From Treponema sp. UBA4307 (GTDB lineage: Bacteria; Spirochaetota; Spirochaetia; Treponematales; Treponemataceae), in assembly GCA_002394685.1 (NCBI GenBank), contig DGUP01000077.1, positions 1 through 64,000 on the forward strand: a DNA stretch of 64,000 nt, written 5' to 3'. Position numbers and translations under genes: made by a program. The notes under the pieces are model-generated. The model had not been told where the DNA came from, searched no databases, and was given only the letters and a program-made list of their open reading frames with translations. Shown here one piece after another: positions 32,601-40,277 of this stretch (positions within the stretch are counted from its first letter, which is position 1; the number at the start of each line of letters is the position of its first letter).

Positions 32601-33746
32601 GTAGAAGAAGAACCGGCCCAAATCGTAGAAGAAATTGAAGATACTGATAGTGAAGAAGAGCTTCCTTCTGAAAAAACTCATAAGATTGACGACCCTGTTC
32701 TTCCACCTCAGGAAAATATTCAGCCGGTAGAAGCTGTCACTAAAGACGACAATGTTAGCGAAAATGAAAATGACATTGAAGAAATAATTGAAGAACTGGA
32801 AGAAACTGTTATTGAAGAAGATACAACTGACGAAAATGAGGAAAATCCTAATGAACCAGTTGCAGATTTAACAATTCCGGATCCTCTAAATTATGACCCT
32901 GCCAAATTCAATAAGAAAGAACCTGTTGAGCAGGAACCGGCTGTAGAAGAGACACCGGCCCCTGTAGAAGAAACAACAACTCCAGCAGAAGAGCTTCCGG
33001 AAATTATTCTTGCCCCAGCTGAAGAAAAAATCCCTGAACCTGCTGAAGAAGTAGTTGAGGAAGCACCGGCTGTAGAAGAGACACCGGCCCCTGTGGAAGA
33101 AAAAACAACTCCAGCAGAAGAACTTCCGGAAATTATTCTTGCCCCGGCTGAAGAAAAAATCCCTGAACCTGCTGAAGAAGTAGTTGAGGAAACACCGGCT
33201 GTAGAAGAAACCCCGGCCCCTGTGGAAGAAATAACAACTCCAGCAGAAGAGCTTCCGGAAATTATTCTTGCCCCGGCTGAAGAAAAAATCCCTGAACCTG
33301 CTGAAGAAGTAGTTGAGGAAGCTCCGGCTGTAGAAAAAGAAGGAGCTCCTGTAGAAGAAGAAAGCTCATATAAGCCGATAATTCTTATTCCGGCAGAAGA
33401 TAAGACTCCACTTCCTGTTGAAAATGATGAACCAGCTACAAATATGCAGTCTGTTCAGCAGGAAAAGGAAATCCCTGCTGTAAATGCAGTAATTAAAGAA
33501 CACACTGTTGAAATGAAAGATATTTCTTACGGCAGTTATTATGTTCAAATTGCAACATTAACCAGTGAGGAAAGTATTGAAGAAATTATAAGAAAGTATG
33601 GAAAATATCCAATACTTCTTCTCCAGAATGAAAATGGCTCTTATAAAGTTCTTGTAGGTCCATTAACTGTAAATGAATATGGACAAATCCTTGCAAGATT
33701 TAAGGCCTATGGATTTACAGATGCCTTTGTATACAAAAAGAAATAA
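29643..33746 (+). CDS. Giant acidic-repeat SPOR-domain protein
   Basis: 1367 residues. The signal peptide ends near 'SSASAS'. The first 90 mature residues ('GYLEGDLITLKNGSTGESI', 'SGLADTLIISNEAAVKLNL') may be a small beta barrel of RlpA type. Next comes an acidic linker with a coiled-coil Glu/Ala/Arg stretch (about 280-355). About 560 residues of Glu/Pro/Val repeats ('EEEPVEEAAP...') follow, then three 43-residue repeats. The C-terminal 75 residues are a SPOR domain ('GSYYVQIATLT', 'YKVLVGPL'), which binds denuded peptidoglycan. It is probably periplasmic, with the repeats as an extended spacer. The architecture recalls treponemal acidic repeat proteins; function unknown. Confidence 0.85.
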   Translation: MKKIIWATFLLTSSLISSASASVLKIADTGDMPQGLYSRASGYLEGDLITLKNGSTGESIQLLNLGDSGLADTLIISNEAAVKLNLEDIDSLELNLPARTDSKTSVITQVLLTNPSDETYFENLKSSVEEKSPLEKKYPLTADTSKKKVYDASEDSISSENEHIAQLKESVEDKSSDDNEISTAAENKSEKNDLIKPVLSDTPIDENAEMHEIPEKLPEKNVNKDEDTVNTVNNEKKLEFNDEAANEQNAVIADHKPSNDEEFFFEDTAVSENNEVAANHEPDPDYDELARIEMEKMAEAENLRLAEERAKEQIIQAKEEELLAQAEAKREEEKQLEEIKKAEEIRRIAEEEAAKNKIEFDDAASNEQQIEADTSTPADDEQFAFVDTAGDDEAAVEPNFNEDELIAFVDTQNVTTQKDNVEEAAPVEEPVEEPAPVEEEILVEEPVEETAPAQEEILEEEPVEETVPTEEEVSEKEESFEAEQSENSTEEEKIEDKSLPEPEPEPQISPIVEEEEKIDNEDVDSIEEIESDTITPIENIEQNPVDESTNSVEEILEEEPVEEAAPVEEETLEEEPVEEAEPVEETAPAEEEILEEKPVEEAAPVEEEVPVEEETLEEEPVEEPAPTEEEILEEEPVEEEVPVEEETLEEEPVEEAAPVEEETIEEEPVEETAPAEEEILVEEPVEEAAPVEEEILVEEPIEEPAPAEEEILEEEPVEETAPVEEETAPVEESLETEEPVEETVPVEEETLEEEPVEEAAPAEEEILEEEPVEETAPAEDEILEEKAVEEAVPVEEETLEEEPVEETTPTEEETLEEEPVEETVPVEEETLEEEPVEEAAPAEEEILEEEPVEETAPVEEETAPVEESLETEEPVEETVPVEEETLVEEPVEETAPAEEEIFEEEPVEEAAPVEEETATVEESLETEEPVEETVPAEEEIHETEEPVEEAAPVEEETATVEESLETEEPVEEPAPIEELIEPVEEIVEEEPAQIVEEIEDTDSEEELPSEKTHKIDDPVLPPQENIQPVEAVTKDDNVSENENDIEEIIEELEETVIEEDTTDENEENPNEPVADLTIPDPLNYDPAKFNKKEPVEQEPAVEETPAPVEETTTPAEELPEIILAPAEEKIPEPAEEVVEEAPAVEETPAPVEEKTTPAEELPEIILAPAEEKIPEPAEEVVEETPAVEETPAPVEEITTPAEELPEIILAPAEEKIPEPAEEVVEEAPAVEKEGAPVEEESSYKPIILIPAEDKTPLPVENDEPATNMQSVQQEKEIPAVNAVIKEHTVEMKDISYGSYYVQIATLTSEESIEEIIRKYGKYPILLLQNENGSYKVLVGPLTVNEYGQILARFKAYGFTDAFVYKKK
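30902..32581 (+). repeat. Glu/Pro/Val coding repeat tract
   Basis: Degenerate modules of about 14-18 codons built from 'EEEPVEE', 'TAPVEEE' and 'ETLEE/EILEE'. A perfect 142-base copy occurs at 31755-31896 and again at 32160-32301, 405 bases (135 codons) apart. The tract keeps long open frames on the minus strand, which are artefacts. Confidence 0.9.
32934..33362 (+). repeat. 129-base tandem coding repeat, three copies plus a partial
   Basis: Units at 32934-33062, 33063-33191 and 33192-33320, with a partial fourth to about 33362. Each encodes 43 residues including 'TTPAEELPEIILAPAEEKIP' or a near copy. Copies differ at only a few bases. Confidence 0.9.
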
Positions 33747-33760
33747 TCTAAAATAATAAA

Positions 33761-33799
33761 AAAGACTGGCACACGAAAAGTGAAGCCAGTCTTTTTTTT
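33761..33799. terminator. Bidirectional terminator between the SPOR gene and ssrA
   Basis: Ten-base perfect stem (33761-33770 with 33785-33794), a 14-base loop, an A-run before and T-run after. It serves the plus-strand SPOR gene and the minus-strand tmRNA. Confidence 0.8.
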
Positions 33800-33807
33800 A
33801 GGGGTAG

Positions 33808-34173
33808 TGGAGATGGGGGGAATTGAACCCCCGTCCAGAAGCGCAAACCATGCACGTCTACAAGTTTATTGGTGCGAGGTATTTGTCGGGAGACGGTAGC
33901 AGCACCAAAAGCGTCGTCTCCTTATTCTAGAAAAAGTCCCCTGTTAAGCCTAGAATCATAACAGAGCAAGTTCCTGTTGGCGACGGTAATTCACAATGTT
34001 AGGAACAGCACACCATGATTACCGGCATAGCTTAAGCAGCCAATGCTAACTGTTCGTTTTCAGACACGAAGTCTTCTCTACGTTTTGCAGTTATTTTTTT
34101 TGTCAGTTCAAGGCACCTTCACGCCTACTTGCAGTACACGATCAATCAGATCTGTCGAAACCGGTGCACCCCC
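33808..34173 (-). ncRNA. ssrA: Transfer-messenger RNA
   Basis: On the minus strand the 5' end GGGGGTG pairs with CATCTCC at the 3' end to make the acceptor stem, and the T-arm 'GGGGGTTCAATTCCCCC' is present. CCA is not encoded. The tag frame (34088 down to 34035, stop at 34034-34032) starts at GCA and encodes AKRREDFVSENEQLALAA, ending in the usual ALAA-type degron. About 366 bases, a normal one-piece tmRNA that rescues stalled ribosomes. The apparent gap in coding between 33747 and 34277 is explained by this gene and its signals. Confidence 0.95.
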
Positions 34174-34183
34174 GAGTAAAATG

Positions 34184-34212
34184 AATATAGAAAAAAAATC
34201 CTTAATGGTCAA
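34184..34212 (-). promoter_or_regulatory. ssrA promoter
   Basis: Minus strand: TTGACC, 17-base spacer, TATATT, then ten bases to the predicted 5' end of tmRNA. Confidence 0.7.
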
Positions 34213-34222
34213 GATTTATTGA

Positions 34223-34251
34223 CAAAAAAAAGCCTGTCTTTTTGACAAGCT
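34223..34251 (-). terminator. Intrinsic terminator after the anti-sigma-like kinase gene
   Basis: Minus strand: an eight-base stem (one G-U pair) with five-A loop, followed by a run of T residues (34230-34223). Confidence 0.75.
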
Positions 34252-34277
34252 AATTTTTGTTCCTTTAATTAATTTAC

Positions 34278-34826
34278 TTATTCTTCAACTGTAACGCCAT
34301 GACGCTTCTGTGCAAAACGCTTAAGCATTGCTACGCCATTTCTCTTGTCGTTGTATACAAAACCACCATTCCAGTATTCAAGTGCAGCAAAAAGAGCGTT
34401 ACCACCATCCTGTTCATCAGAGCGCTTTGTTCTGAATGAAACATAGTTGGAAAGTTCAACAAAATTTGAATTGTGGAGACATTCAAGACGCTTACGATTG
34501 AAGTCATTCCACTTTTCCAGATCCTTAAATCCTTCACCTTCATCTTCAACAATAAGGTGAGCGTGTGTAGCAGAGAAGGAATACCATACGTGAACCTTCT
34601 TATTTACATCACAATTGTTTCCATGTTTTACAGCATTCTTAATAACTTCGCTAATCTGCTGTTCAAGGAGGTTAATCTCCTTAATTTCCAATGGTGCAGA
34701 TTGTACAATCAAGAGTGTAAAATACCTAATCTGACGGAAATCTGAAGGAAATTCCTTATAAAGCATATTTTCCTTATCAAATAAAGGATCACTACCGTCA
34801 GCTCTTAATTCTTTAACTTCTTCCAT
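34278..34826 (-). CDS. RsbW-like ATP-binding protein (anti-sigma factor / serine kinase family)
   Basis: 182 residues with the GHKL ATPase boxes: N box 'EVIKNAVKHGN', G1 box 'VEDEGEGF' and a later 'DGGNALFAAL'. Proteins of this type bind and phosphorylate STAS-domain partners, and in Bacillus inhibit a sigma factor. The adjacent STAS and PP2C genes make a complete partner-switching set. No sigma factor gene is next to it, so the output is unknown. Confidence 0.82.
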   Translation of the reverse strand: MEEVKELRADGSDPLFDKENMLYKEFPSDFRQIRYFTLLIVQSAPLEIKEINLLEQQISEVIKNAVKHGNNCDVNKKVHVWYSFSATHAHLIVEDEGEGFKDLEKWNDFNRKRLECLHNSNFVELSNYVSFRTKRSDEQDGGNALFAALEYWNGGFVYNDKRNGVAMLKRFAQKRHGVTVEE

Positions 34827-34882
34827 CTAAGATAACCTCAATAAAAGTTTATAAAAACTAATAAGATGCAATTATAACCAGA

Positions 34883-35221
34883 CTACTCGTTAAGCATTAA
34901 GAGAGCTTCTTCAACGCTATTAGCAATAGGGAAGTAGCCCATAAGCTTTGTAAGTTCAATAACCTTCTTTACTGAACCATGAATATTAGAGATATAGAGC
35001 TTCAGATTCATCTTTTTAATTGTTGAACAAATGTAGATGAGAGCACCAATTCCAGACGAGTCAATGTAATCAACCTGCTCAAGATTAATGATGAATGACT
35101 TTACGTTTTTCTCGAGCATCTTCATAACAAGTTCCTTAAGTTTGTAGGAATTGTACAAATCCATTTCACCGTTGACATCAACGATATAAACTTCACCATT
35201 CTTTCTTATTTTCAGTTCCAT
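34883..35221 (-). CDS. STAS-domain anti-sigma factor antagonist (RsbV/SpoIIAA-like)
   Basis: 112 residues, a single STAS domain. 'VDYIDSSGIGALIYI' contains the conserved serine that the kinase partner phosphorylates; 'VDVNGEMDLYNSYKLKELV' is the N-terminal signature. AAGGAG precedes the ATG. The gene is 26 bases downstream of the PP2C phosphatase gene, which would dephosphorylate it. Confidence 0.9.
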   Translation of the reverse strand: MELKIRKNGEVYIVDVNGEMDLYNSYKLKELVMKMLEKNVKSFIINLEQVDYIDSSGIGALIYICSTIKKMNLKLYISNIHGSVKKVIELTKLMGYFPIANSVEEALLMLNE

Positions 35222-35247
35222 AAGTTTTTCTCCTTATTCCCACTTTT

Positions 35248-36945
35248 TTACTGAATTTTAATTACCAGGAGTGACTGGTCATCGTACTGATCAGCATCTC
35301 CCGTAAAATTTTTAACATCCGCCTTAATAAGGTTTGCTATATCTTTTCCTGACGAATTATTATTTGATTTAATAATTCTTTCCAAGGACTCTCTACCGTA
35401 CTGCTGGCCTTTGTCATTTAAAGATTCAACCAAACCATCGGTGTATGTAACAATTATATCACCACTTTCAACTTTTTGCACGAAATCTTTATATTCTGTT
35501 GATTTTTCTACTCCAATCGGTTCAGAAGTAACGGAAATCTGTGTAAATGACTGATTTCTACTGCTCCAGTAGAGAACCGGGGTAGTACCCCCTGTAGAAA
35601 ATTCAATCTGCTGTTCAACAGGATTGTAATTTATAAGTGCACATGATCCAAAGTGGTCTGTACTGAAAGATTCTCCAGAAATTCCTCTGTTTACCCAGGA
35701 AAGAATTTTTCCTGCAGACTGAGTTGTATTTACTACAAGGCGAATCATAGCACGAAGCATAGTCATAACGACCATACTGTTCAATCCCTTGCCAGCAATA
35801 TCACTCATAACAAAACTGATTCTGTCTTTTCTGGAAACCATTACATCATAATAATCTCCGCAGACTCCTTCAACAGGATTAAAGTAAGAACCAATCTGCA
35901 GACCGTTAATAACCGGAAGTTTTGCAGGTTTAAGCATTTCCTGAATCTTACTTGCAATGTTTGCTTCCTTAGAAACATCATTCCGTTCAATTACTTCCTT
36001 AACTGCAATAACAATCTTTATGGCAGCAGCTGCAAAGCCCGAAAGAACTTCAGCTGTTTTAAGTTCATCTTCTGTGAAAACAATATTACCACGCTTTCTG
36101 GCAAAAGCAGCAAGTCCTATTACTGCATCATTGTTTTTCATCGGAACTACAATATATGAACCACATTCAAGGAATTCTTCAGGACCATTCTGATAAATAC
36201 GGTCATCTCTTTCCGGCTTAGTAATAAGTTCAGATTTTCCCTTAGTTACTATATCACCAAAGAGGTTGTCCTTAAAAGGAAAAGTTGCAAATTTAAAGTT
36301 TGTTGCTACGCGTACAGGCTTGTGAGGCATGTCAGGAGGCAGTTTGTATGGAGGAGGGAAGTCTCCGTCAAAAGATTTAACGCTTACTACATCTTCAAAG
36401 TCATCAACCATGAGGATAGCGCCGCCGTCAGCCTGAATATTCTCCCTGATTGTAGTATTTACGTAATCAAGAAGTGCGTTCATATTGTTATCTGCATTAA
36501 AGCACTCAGAAGCCTTAACCATGAACTGCTGGCTTATATCAAGCATTGTCTTGTCATTTTCACCAAGTTCCCCGTTAAGCTTTTCTTTTGCTTCAGCGAT
36601 AGTATTTACTTTTTCAATCTGCTGATTGTATTTAGGAGAAACAAGCTTTTCAATCTTCTTAGGTTCAAAGGTCAAAAGGATGATGGAATATGGCAGGAAG
36701 AGGAAAAGACTTCCAAATACAGCCGTGAAATAAATGAACATAAACTGATCATTGTCAGGATCTGTAAGCTGTATTACGGCAAGTACGGCAGAACCAATAC
36801 CAAGTACCGCAATTCCAAGCAGAGAGATAAAACTGATTCTGGCAGTCTTCTTACCACGTACAAGCAGCAGCAAGATAAATACCACTAACGATATTCCTGC
36901 AATCGCAAAAAGCGGAATATATGCAAAACTATTTGAAAAATTCAA
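35248..36945 (-). CDS. Membrane PP2C-type (SpoIIE/RsbU-like) serine phosphatase with GAF domain
   Basis: 565 residues. Three hydrophobic helices fill the first ~95 residues. A coiled stretch and a GAF-like domain (about 140-310) follow, then a SpoIIE phosphatase domain. Metal-binding motifs are visible at 'VEGVCGDYYDV', 'FVMSDIAGKGLNSM' and 'GDIIVTYTDGLVES'. It is expected to sense a signal and dephosphorylate the STAS protein encoded next. The start is a TTG with GGGAG seven bases ahead, and a strong promoter lies upstream. Confidence 0.87.
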   Translation of the reverse strand: MNFSNSFAYIPLFAIAGISLVVFILLLLVRGKKTARISFISLLGIAVLGIGSAVLAVIQLTDPDNDQFMFIYFTAVFGSLFLFLPYSIILLTFEPKKIEKLVSPKYNQQIEKVNTIAEAKEKLNGELGENDKTMLDISQQFMVKASECFNADNNMNALLDYVNTTIRENIQADGGAILMVDDFEDVVSVKSFDGDFPPPYKLPPDMPHKPVRVATNFKFATFPFKDNLFGDIVTKGKSELITKPERDDRIYQNGPEEFLECGSYIVVPMKNNDAVIGLAAFARKRGNIVFTEDELKTAEVLSGFAAAAIKIVIAVKEVIERNDVSKEANIASKIQEMLKPAKLPVINGLQIGSYFNPVEGVCGDYYDVMVSRKDRISFVMSDIAGKGLNSMVVMTMLRAMIRLVVNTTQSAGKILSWVNRGISGESFSTDHFGSCALINYNPVEQQIEFSTGGTTPVLYWSSRNQSFTQISVTSEPIGVEKSTEYKDFVQKVESGDIIVTYTDGLVESLNDKGQQYGRESLERIIKSNNNSSGKDIANLIKADVKNFTGDADQYDDQSLLVIKIQ

Positions 36946-37001
36946 TTCACCACTCCCTGTACAATACCCAATAATTAAGTAATTTTAAGTAAATTACGTT
37001 A

Positions 37002-37030
37002 ATTTTAACATTGAAATAATGTACCGTCAA
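37002..37030 (-). promoter_or_regulatory. Promoter of the phosphatase-STAS-kinase unit
   Basis: Minus strand: TTGACG, 17-base spacer, TAAAAT, about 57 bases before the TTG start. Confidence 0.6.
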
Positions 37031-37073
37031 GTTTTCCTAATCATATTATCGGTGGACATGGTTTATTTGAACA

Positions 37074-38018
37074 TCATTTTTCCGTTTTTTTTTCATTTTT
37101 TTCAAGTTTTTTCTGCATTTTTTTCTTCTGTGACTGATTTTTCAGTACGTGCATGAGGTTTCTTGAATAAGTTCCCTTAAAAGTATTTGCTGCTTCCTGT
37201 ATTGGATAGTCATTTCCATACTTTTGCTTTAATTCATCCCAGTATTTTGTGAAGAAAATATAAAGATCGCTTATAGTGAGCTTCTTAAAGCGGTGCATTA
37301 TGTGATTTTCATTGATTGCATTTATAACCGGGAGATATACATTCTGGAACCAGGACATAATTCCTTCTTCAATAGGGATTTCTTCCTTTTTGTCCATGTT
37401 GATGTAATATTTGTGGATGAGAATGTGATTATAAATTACGTCATACTGGCCCGGGCTGGAAAAATCAAGAACCCAGTAGTCTGTTATGTCACCGAAATTG
37501 GTTTCTGCGTAGAAAACTCTTTTTTCATATTCGATGACCTGTTTAATCATCTCTTCCTTTGTGCTGCCGGCCTTAAGCTTTATTTCACTCTGAAGACTTA
37601 CAACCTCTGCATCAATAAACTCAATTCCCTTTGCCTTTGCAACTGATACCCGGTGATTGCCGTCCCTGACGAAATACAAGCCTCCAAGTTCGTAAACCGT
37701 AATTGGGGGAAGGTTCACGTCCTGATAGTGGGCCATGTCAATTCTTTCCCAGCGCCCCTTTAAGAAATTACTCTTTGGGAAAAAGTGATTGTCAAAATCC
37801 TGGTAACGGCCTTCGCTTCCTACAATCAGGTTGATTGGAATGACCTGCATTCCCTTATAAACTTCATTTTTTGGTTTCAGGAGTTTTTTTACATCTGAAA
37901 AAGAGATAAGGGTTGCTTCATCCGGATTGAGAATGTGCTGTATTGTATTAAAAAGTGCCTTGTTTCTTGCCTTTGTAAAATCATCAGCGGTTTGTGATGA
38001 CAGAAATGTCGAAGCCAA
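37074..38018 (-). CDS. ParB/sulfiredoxin-fold domain protein
   Basis: 314 residues. The core 'PPITVYELGGLYFVRDGNHRVSVAKAKG' matches the ParB-type nucleotide-binding motif (normally GxxRxxA around 'DGNHR'). The rest, including a Lys-rich tail, is not recognised. A TTG start is supported by AAGGAG seven bases upstream, and it overlaps the preceding phosphoesterase gene by 35 bases. It is not a chromosome-partition ParB by context: no parA is nearby. The role is unknown, perhaps a CTP- or ATP-binding regulator. Confidence 0.72.
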   Translation of the reverse strand: MASTFLSSQTADDFTKARNKALFNTIQHILNPDEATLISFSDVKKLLKPKNEVYKGMQVIPINLIVGSEGRYQDFDNHFFPKSNFLKGRWERIDMAHYQDVNLPPITVYELGGLYFVRDGNHRVSVAKAKGIEFIDAEVVSLQSEIKLKAGSTKEEMIKQVIEYEKRVFYAETNFGDITDYWVLDFSSPGQYDVIYNHILIHKYYINMDKKEEIPIEEGIMSWFQNVYLPVINAINENHIMHRFKKLTISDLYIFFTKYWDELKQKYGNDYPIQEAANTFKGTYSRNLMHVLKNQSQKKKMQKKLEKNEKKTEK

Positions 38019-38748
38019 TATTCTCTCCTTCTGCTAAATCTTTTTTTTCATTCATATCAATAATAACATGGCTGTACGCATTAACAACTGTTGTTTTTCC
38101 AACTACGCTGACTCTTTCTGCCGCAAGGTCGTAAAGATGGATGTGGCCGTGAATCATAAGTGCCGGTTCAAACTGCTCAATAAACCAGTTAAAGCACTCA
38201 AATCCCTGATGACATGGATCTTCCTTATCGTGTACGTGCCTTGGAGAGGCGTGGGTTAAAAAAATATCACAGTATCTGCCGTATTTTCTCTTGTTTTTTT
38301 TAAGCTGGGGTACCATGGCCTTGAGCTGCTTGAGCATTTCCCCTTCAGTATACTGGGCCAGACCGTTATTGTAGCGCTTTGAACCTGAAACTCCGCATAT
38401 GAGCAGGGGAGTAGTTTTTCCGTCCTTAAGGGTAAAATTCAGATATTTGCTGCGGATTACTTCGTTTCCTGCGTAATCTCCACCGTGCCCGTGATTCATT
38501 TCGGAAAGGGCATCCCGGGGAGTACGGCCCATTTTTTTCAGCTTTTTATCGTAATAGTTAAAATCTTTCAAATTGTGATTTCCGAATACAAAAAATGTAG
38601 GTTTTCCCATTGTTGTAACAATGTAGTCTACATATTCCATGTCCAGATCACCTGCAGAAAAAACTGCATCCACATCTTCATAGCGTTCTCTCACCGTAGT
38701 AGAGTAGATGAATGGGTCGATCTGGTCAGAAACGCACAAAAACCTCAT
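37984..38748 (-). CDS. Calcineurin-like metallophosphoesterase
   Basis: 254 residues. Metal-binding motifs in order: 'SDQID' (normally DxH), 'FSAGDLD', 'VFGNHN', 'LTHASPRH' and 'IHGHIHLY'. The first motif has Gln where His is usual. The family covers many phosphodiesterases; the substrate is unknown. Its end overlaps the ParB-like gene by 35 bases, and it starts three bases after the stop of the TPR gene, so the three are one unit. Confidence 0.8.
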   Translation of the reverse strand: MRFLCVSDQIDPFIYSTTVRERYEDVDAVFSAGDLDMEYVDYIVTTMGKPTFFVFGNHNLKDFNYYDKKLKKMGRTPRDALSEMNHGHGGDYAGNEVIRSKYLNFTLKDGKTTPLLICGVSGSKRYNNGLAQYTEGEMLKQLKAMVPQLKKNKRKYGRYCDIFLTHASPRHVHDKEDPCHQGFECFNWFIEQFEPALMIHGHIHLYDLAAERVSVVGKTTVVNAYSHVIIDMNEKKDLAEGENIGFDISVITNR

Positions 38749-38751
38749 AAT

Positions 38752-40119
38752 TTAGATTCCTGCCTTTGAAAGAAGTGTTTCCAGCTGCAGTTTGCCTACA
38801 AGATTTATAGGTCTTGTTTCTGCAAAAGACATGGCTGTTCTTGTAAATTCTGAGCTTGATATGAGAATTGCCTTTTCGTAATTCTGTGCTTTTACAGAAT
38901 CTGCTGCTTTTCTTACTACTGAATCTTCAACCGGATTAGTGTCACGGAAGAACTGAACCAGAATCATCTGCTGTCTCTGATTCATCCAGCCTTCCTTTTT
39001 ATCATCAGAAGCAAGCATTACGCAGCCGCTTTTTGTCTGTTCAATTCTCTGACATGTAAGGTTAAAACCACTAAGGGCAATTTTTTTACAAAGTTCACTG
39101 AAACTCTGGGCGGAACAGGTAAGGTATTCCTTCATGTTGTCGTTTGCTTCAATTTCCTTGTACTGGCTGAGTTTTGTTGCAACATCCCTGAAAGAGCGGT
39201 TCCTTGAGAAAATTTTTTCCCACTGTTCAATTGCCTTTTCAATGTTCCGGGTCTTTTCGTAACAGCTGGCCAGAAAGTATCTTGCATACAGGGTTTCCTG
39301 GTTTGATTCATCCTTTGAAATTTTTATTGCATGTTCATATTCAGTAATTGCGTTATCAAACTGAGTAACTGCAGCATAGCAGGAACCTCTTTCAATAAGG
39401 GCCCTCTGCTTGAACAACGGATCTCTTTCTGCCTTTTCAAACTGCTTGAGTGCTGCAGAAAAGTTATTGTTGTCCTTGAGGATTTTTCCCATGTAGTAAT
39501 AGTTTGAATAAGTATCCGGGCTAAGATGGATTGCTGTATCGATTTCCTTTTTTGCTTCGGTGTACTGCTTGCTTCTGTAAAGCAGGTAACCCATTGCGCT
39601 GTGAGCCTTTGCATGTTTTTTATTCGCAGTAATGCACTTCTGGTAGAAGCCCATTGCCATGGCTCCTTTGCCCATTGATTCATAAATCTGACCTACATTG
39701 TAATCATTTTCTGCATTTGTAGGGTCCAGTTTTGTAAGAAGAAGATATTCTTTAAGGGCGTCCTGGGGCTGGTTGAATTTCTTGTAAAGTTCAGCCATTG
39801 TCCGCCTGAATTCAATTTCCGGAATATCTCCGTTAAAAAGGGCATTTTCATTGACTGTCTTGTATTCCATGAAGGCCAGTTCACTCTTATTGTCAGCAAG
39901 ATAAGCCTTTCCCAGCCAGTAGTGGGCCAGATAATCCCTTTGATTTTTAGCAATGATTCCTTTTGCAAGTTTTTGAGCCTGAGGGTACTTCTGCTCTTTA
40001 ATCAGCTTTTGTATGCTGGAGATTTTTTGAGGCTTTACCAAACTTTTTACTAAAATAATTGTAACTGTAACAATAACGACGAAGAGAACTGCAATTATCA
40101 CAATAGTTGTAAGACCCAT
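38752..40119 (-). CDS. Membrane-anchored TPR protein with Mrr-like C-terminal domain
   Basis: 455 residues. One N-terminal helix (about 4-26) is followed by about eight TPR-like repeats (35-320), e.g. 'YNVGQIYESMGKGAMAMGFY' and 'AHSAMGYLLYRSKQYTEAKK'. The last ~100 residues ('MILVQFFRD', 'YEKAILISSSEFTRTAMSFA', 'PINLVGKLQLETLL') resemble the end of Mrr-type restriction-endonuclease folds. The catalytic QxK is changed to 'QFF', so nuclease activity is doubtful. AGGTGGA lies ahead of the ATG. Function unknown; scaffolding is likely. Confidence 0.78.
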   Translation of the reverse strand: MGLTTIVIIAVLFVVIVTVTIILVKSLVKPQKISSIQKLIKEQKYPQAQKLAKGIIAKNQRDYLAHYWLGKAYLADNKSELAFMEYKTVNENALFNGDIPEIEFRRTMAELYKKFNQPQDALKEYLLLTKLDPTNAENDYNVGQIYESMGKGAMAMGFYQKCITANKKHAKAHSAMGYLLYRSKQYTEAKKEIDTAIHLSPDTYSNYYYMGKILKDNNNFSAALKQFEKAERDPLFKQRALIERGSCYAAVTQFDNAITEYEHAIKISKDESNQETLYARYFLASCYEKTRNIEKAIEQWEKIFSRNRSFRDVATKLSQYKEIEANDNMKEYLTCSAQSFSELCKKIALSGFNLTCQRIEQTKSGCVMLASDDKKEGWMNQRQQMILVQFFRDTNPVEDSVVRKAADSVKAQNYEKAILISSSEFTRTAMSFAETRPINLVGKLQLETLLSKAGI

Positions 40120-40277
40120 TTATTCCACCTGTAACATAATTAGCGTTAAATTATTTAAAAATTGACGTTAACTGACAAACTCAATCCTATATAATATTGC
40201 AAGATTAGCCTTTTTATGCGAATATGTCAAACAAAGGTCTGATATTGGTAAAATATTATAAAATAAGGAGGAACGGC
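40120..40277. promoter_or_regulatory. Divergent promoter region between two TPR genes
   Basis: A TATATAATATT element is at 40188-40198 with a weak TTAACT 16 bases upstream of TATAAT. TTGACG lies at 40163-40168. The plus-strand leader then runs about 75 bases to the AAGGAGG of the next gene. Nothing else recognised. Confidence 0.4.

Noticed and set aside
32934..33362. Possible CRISPR array (regularly spaced repeats)
   Set aside because: The units are 129-base in-frame coding repeats with no separate unique spacers, and no cas genes are near.
37074..38018. Chromosome-partition parB
   Set aside because: Only the DGNHR-type motif matches. The helix-turn-helix region and a parA neighbour are missing.
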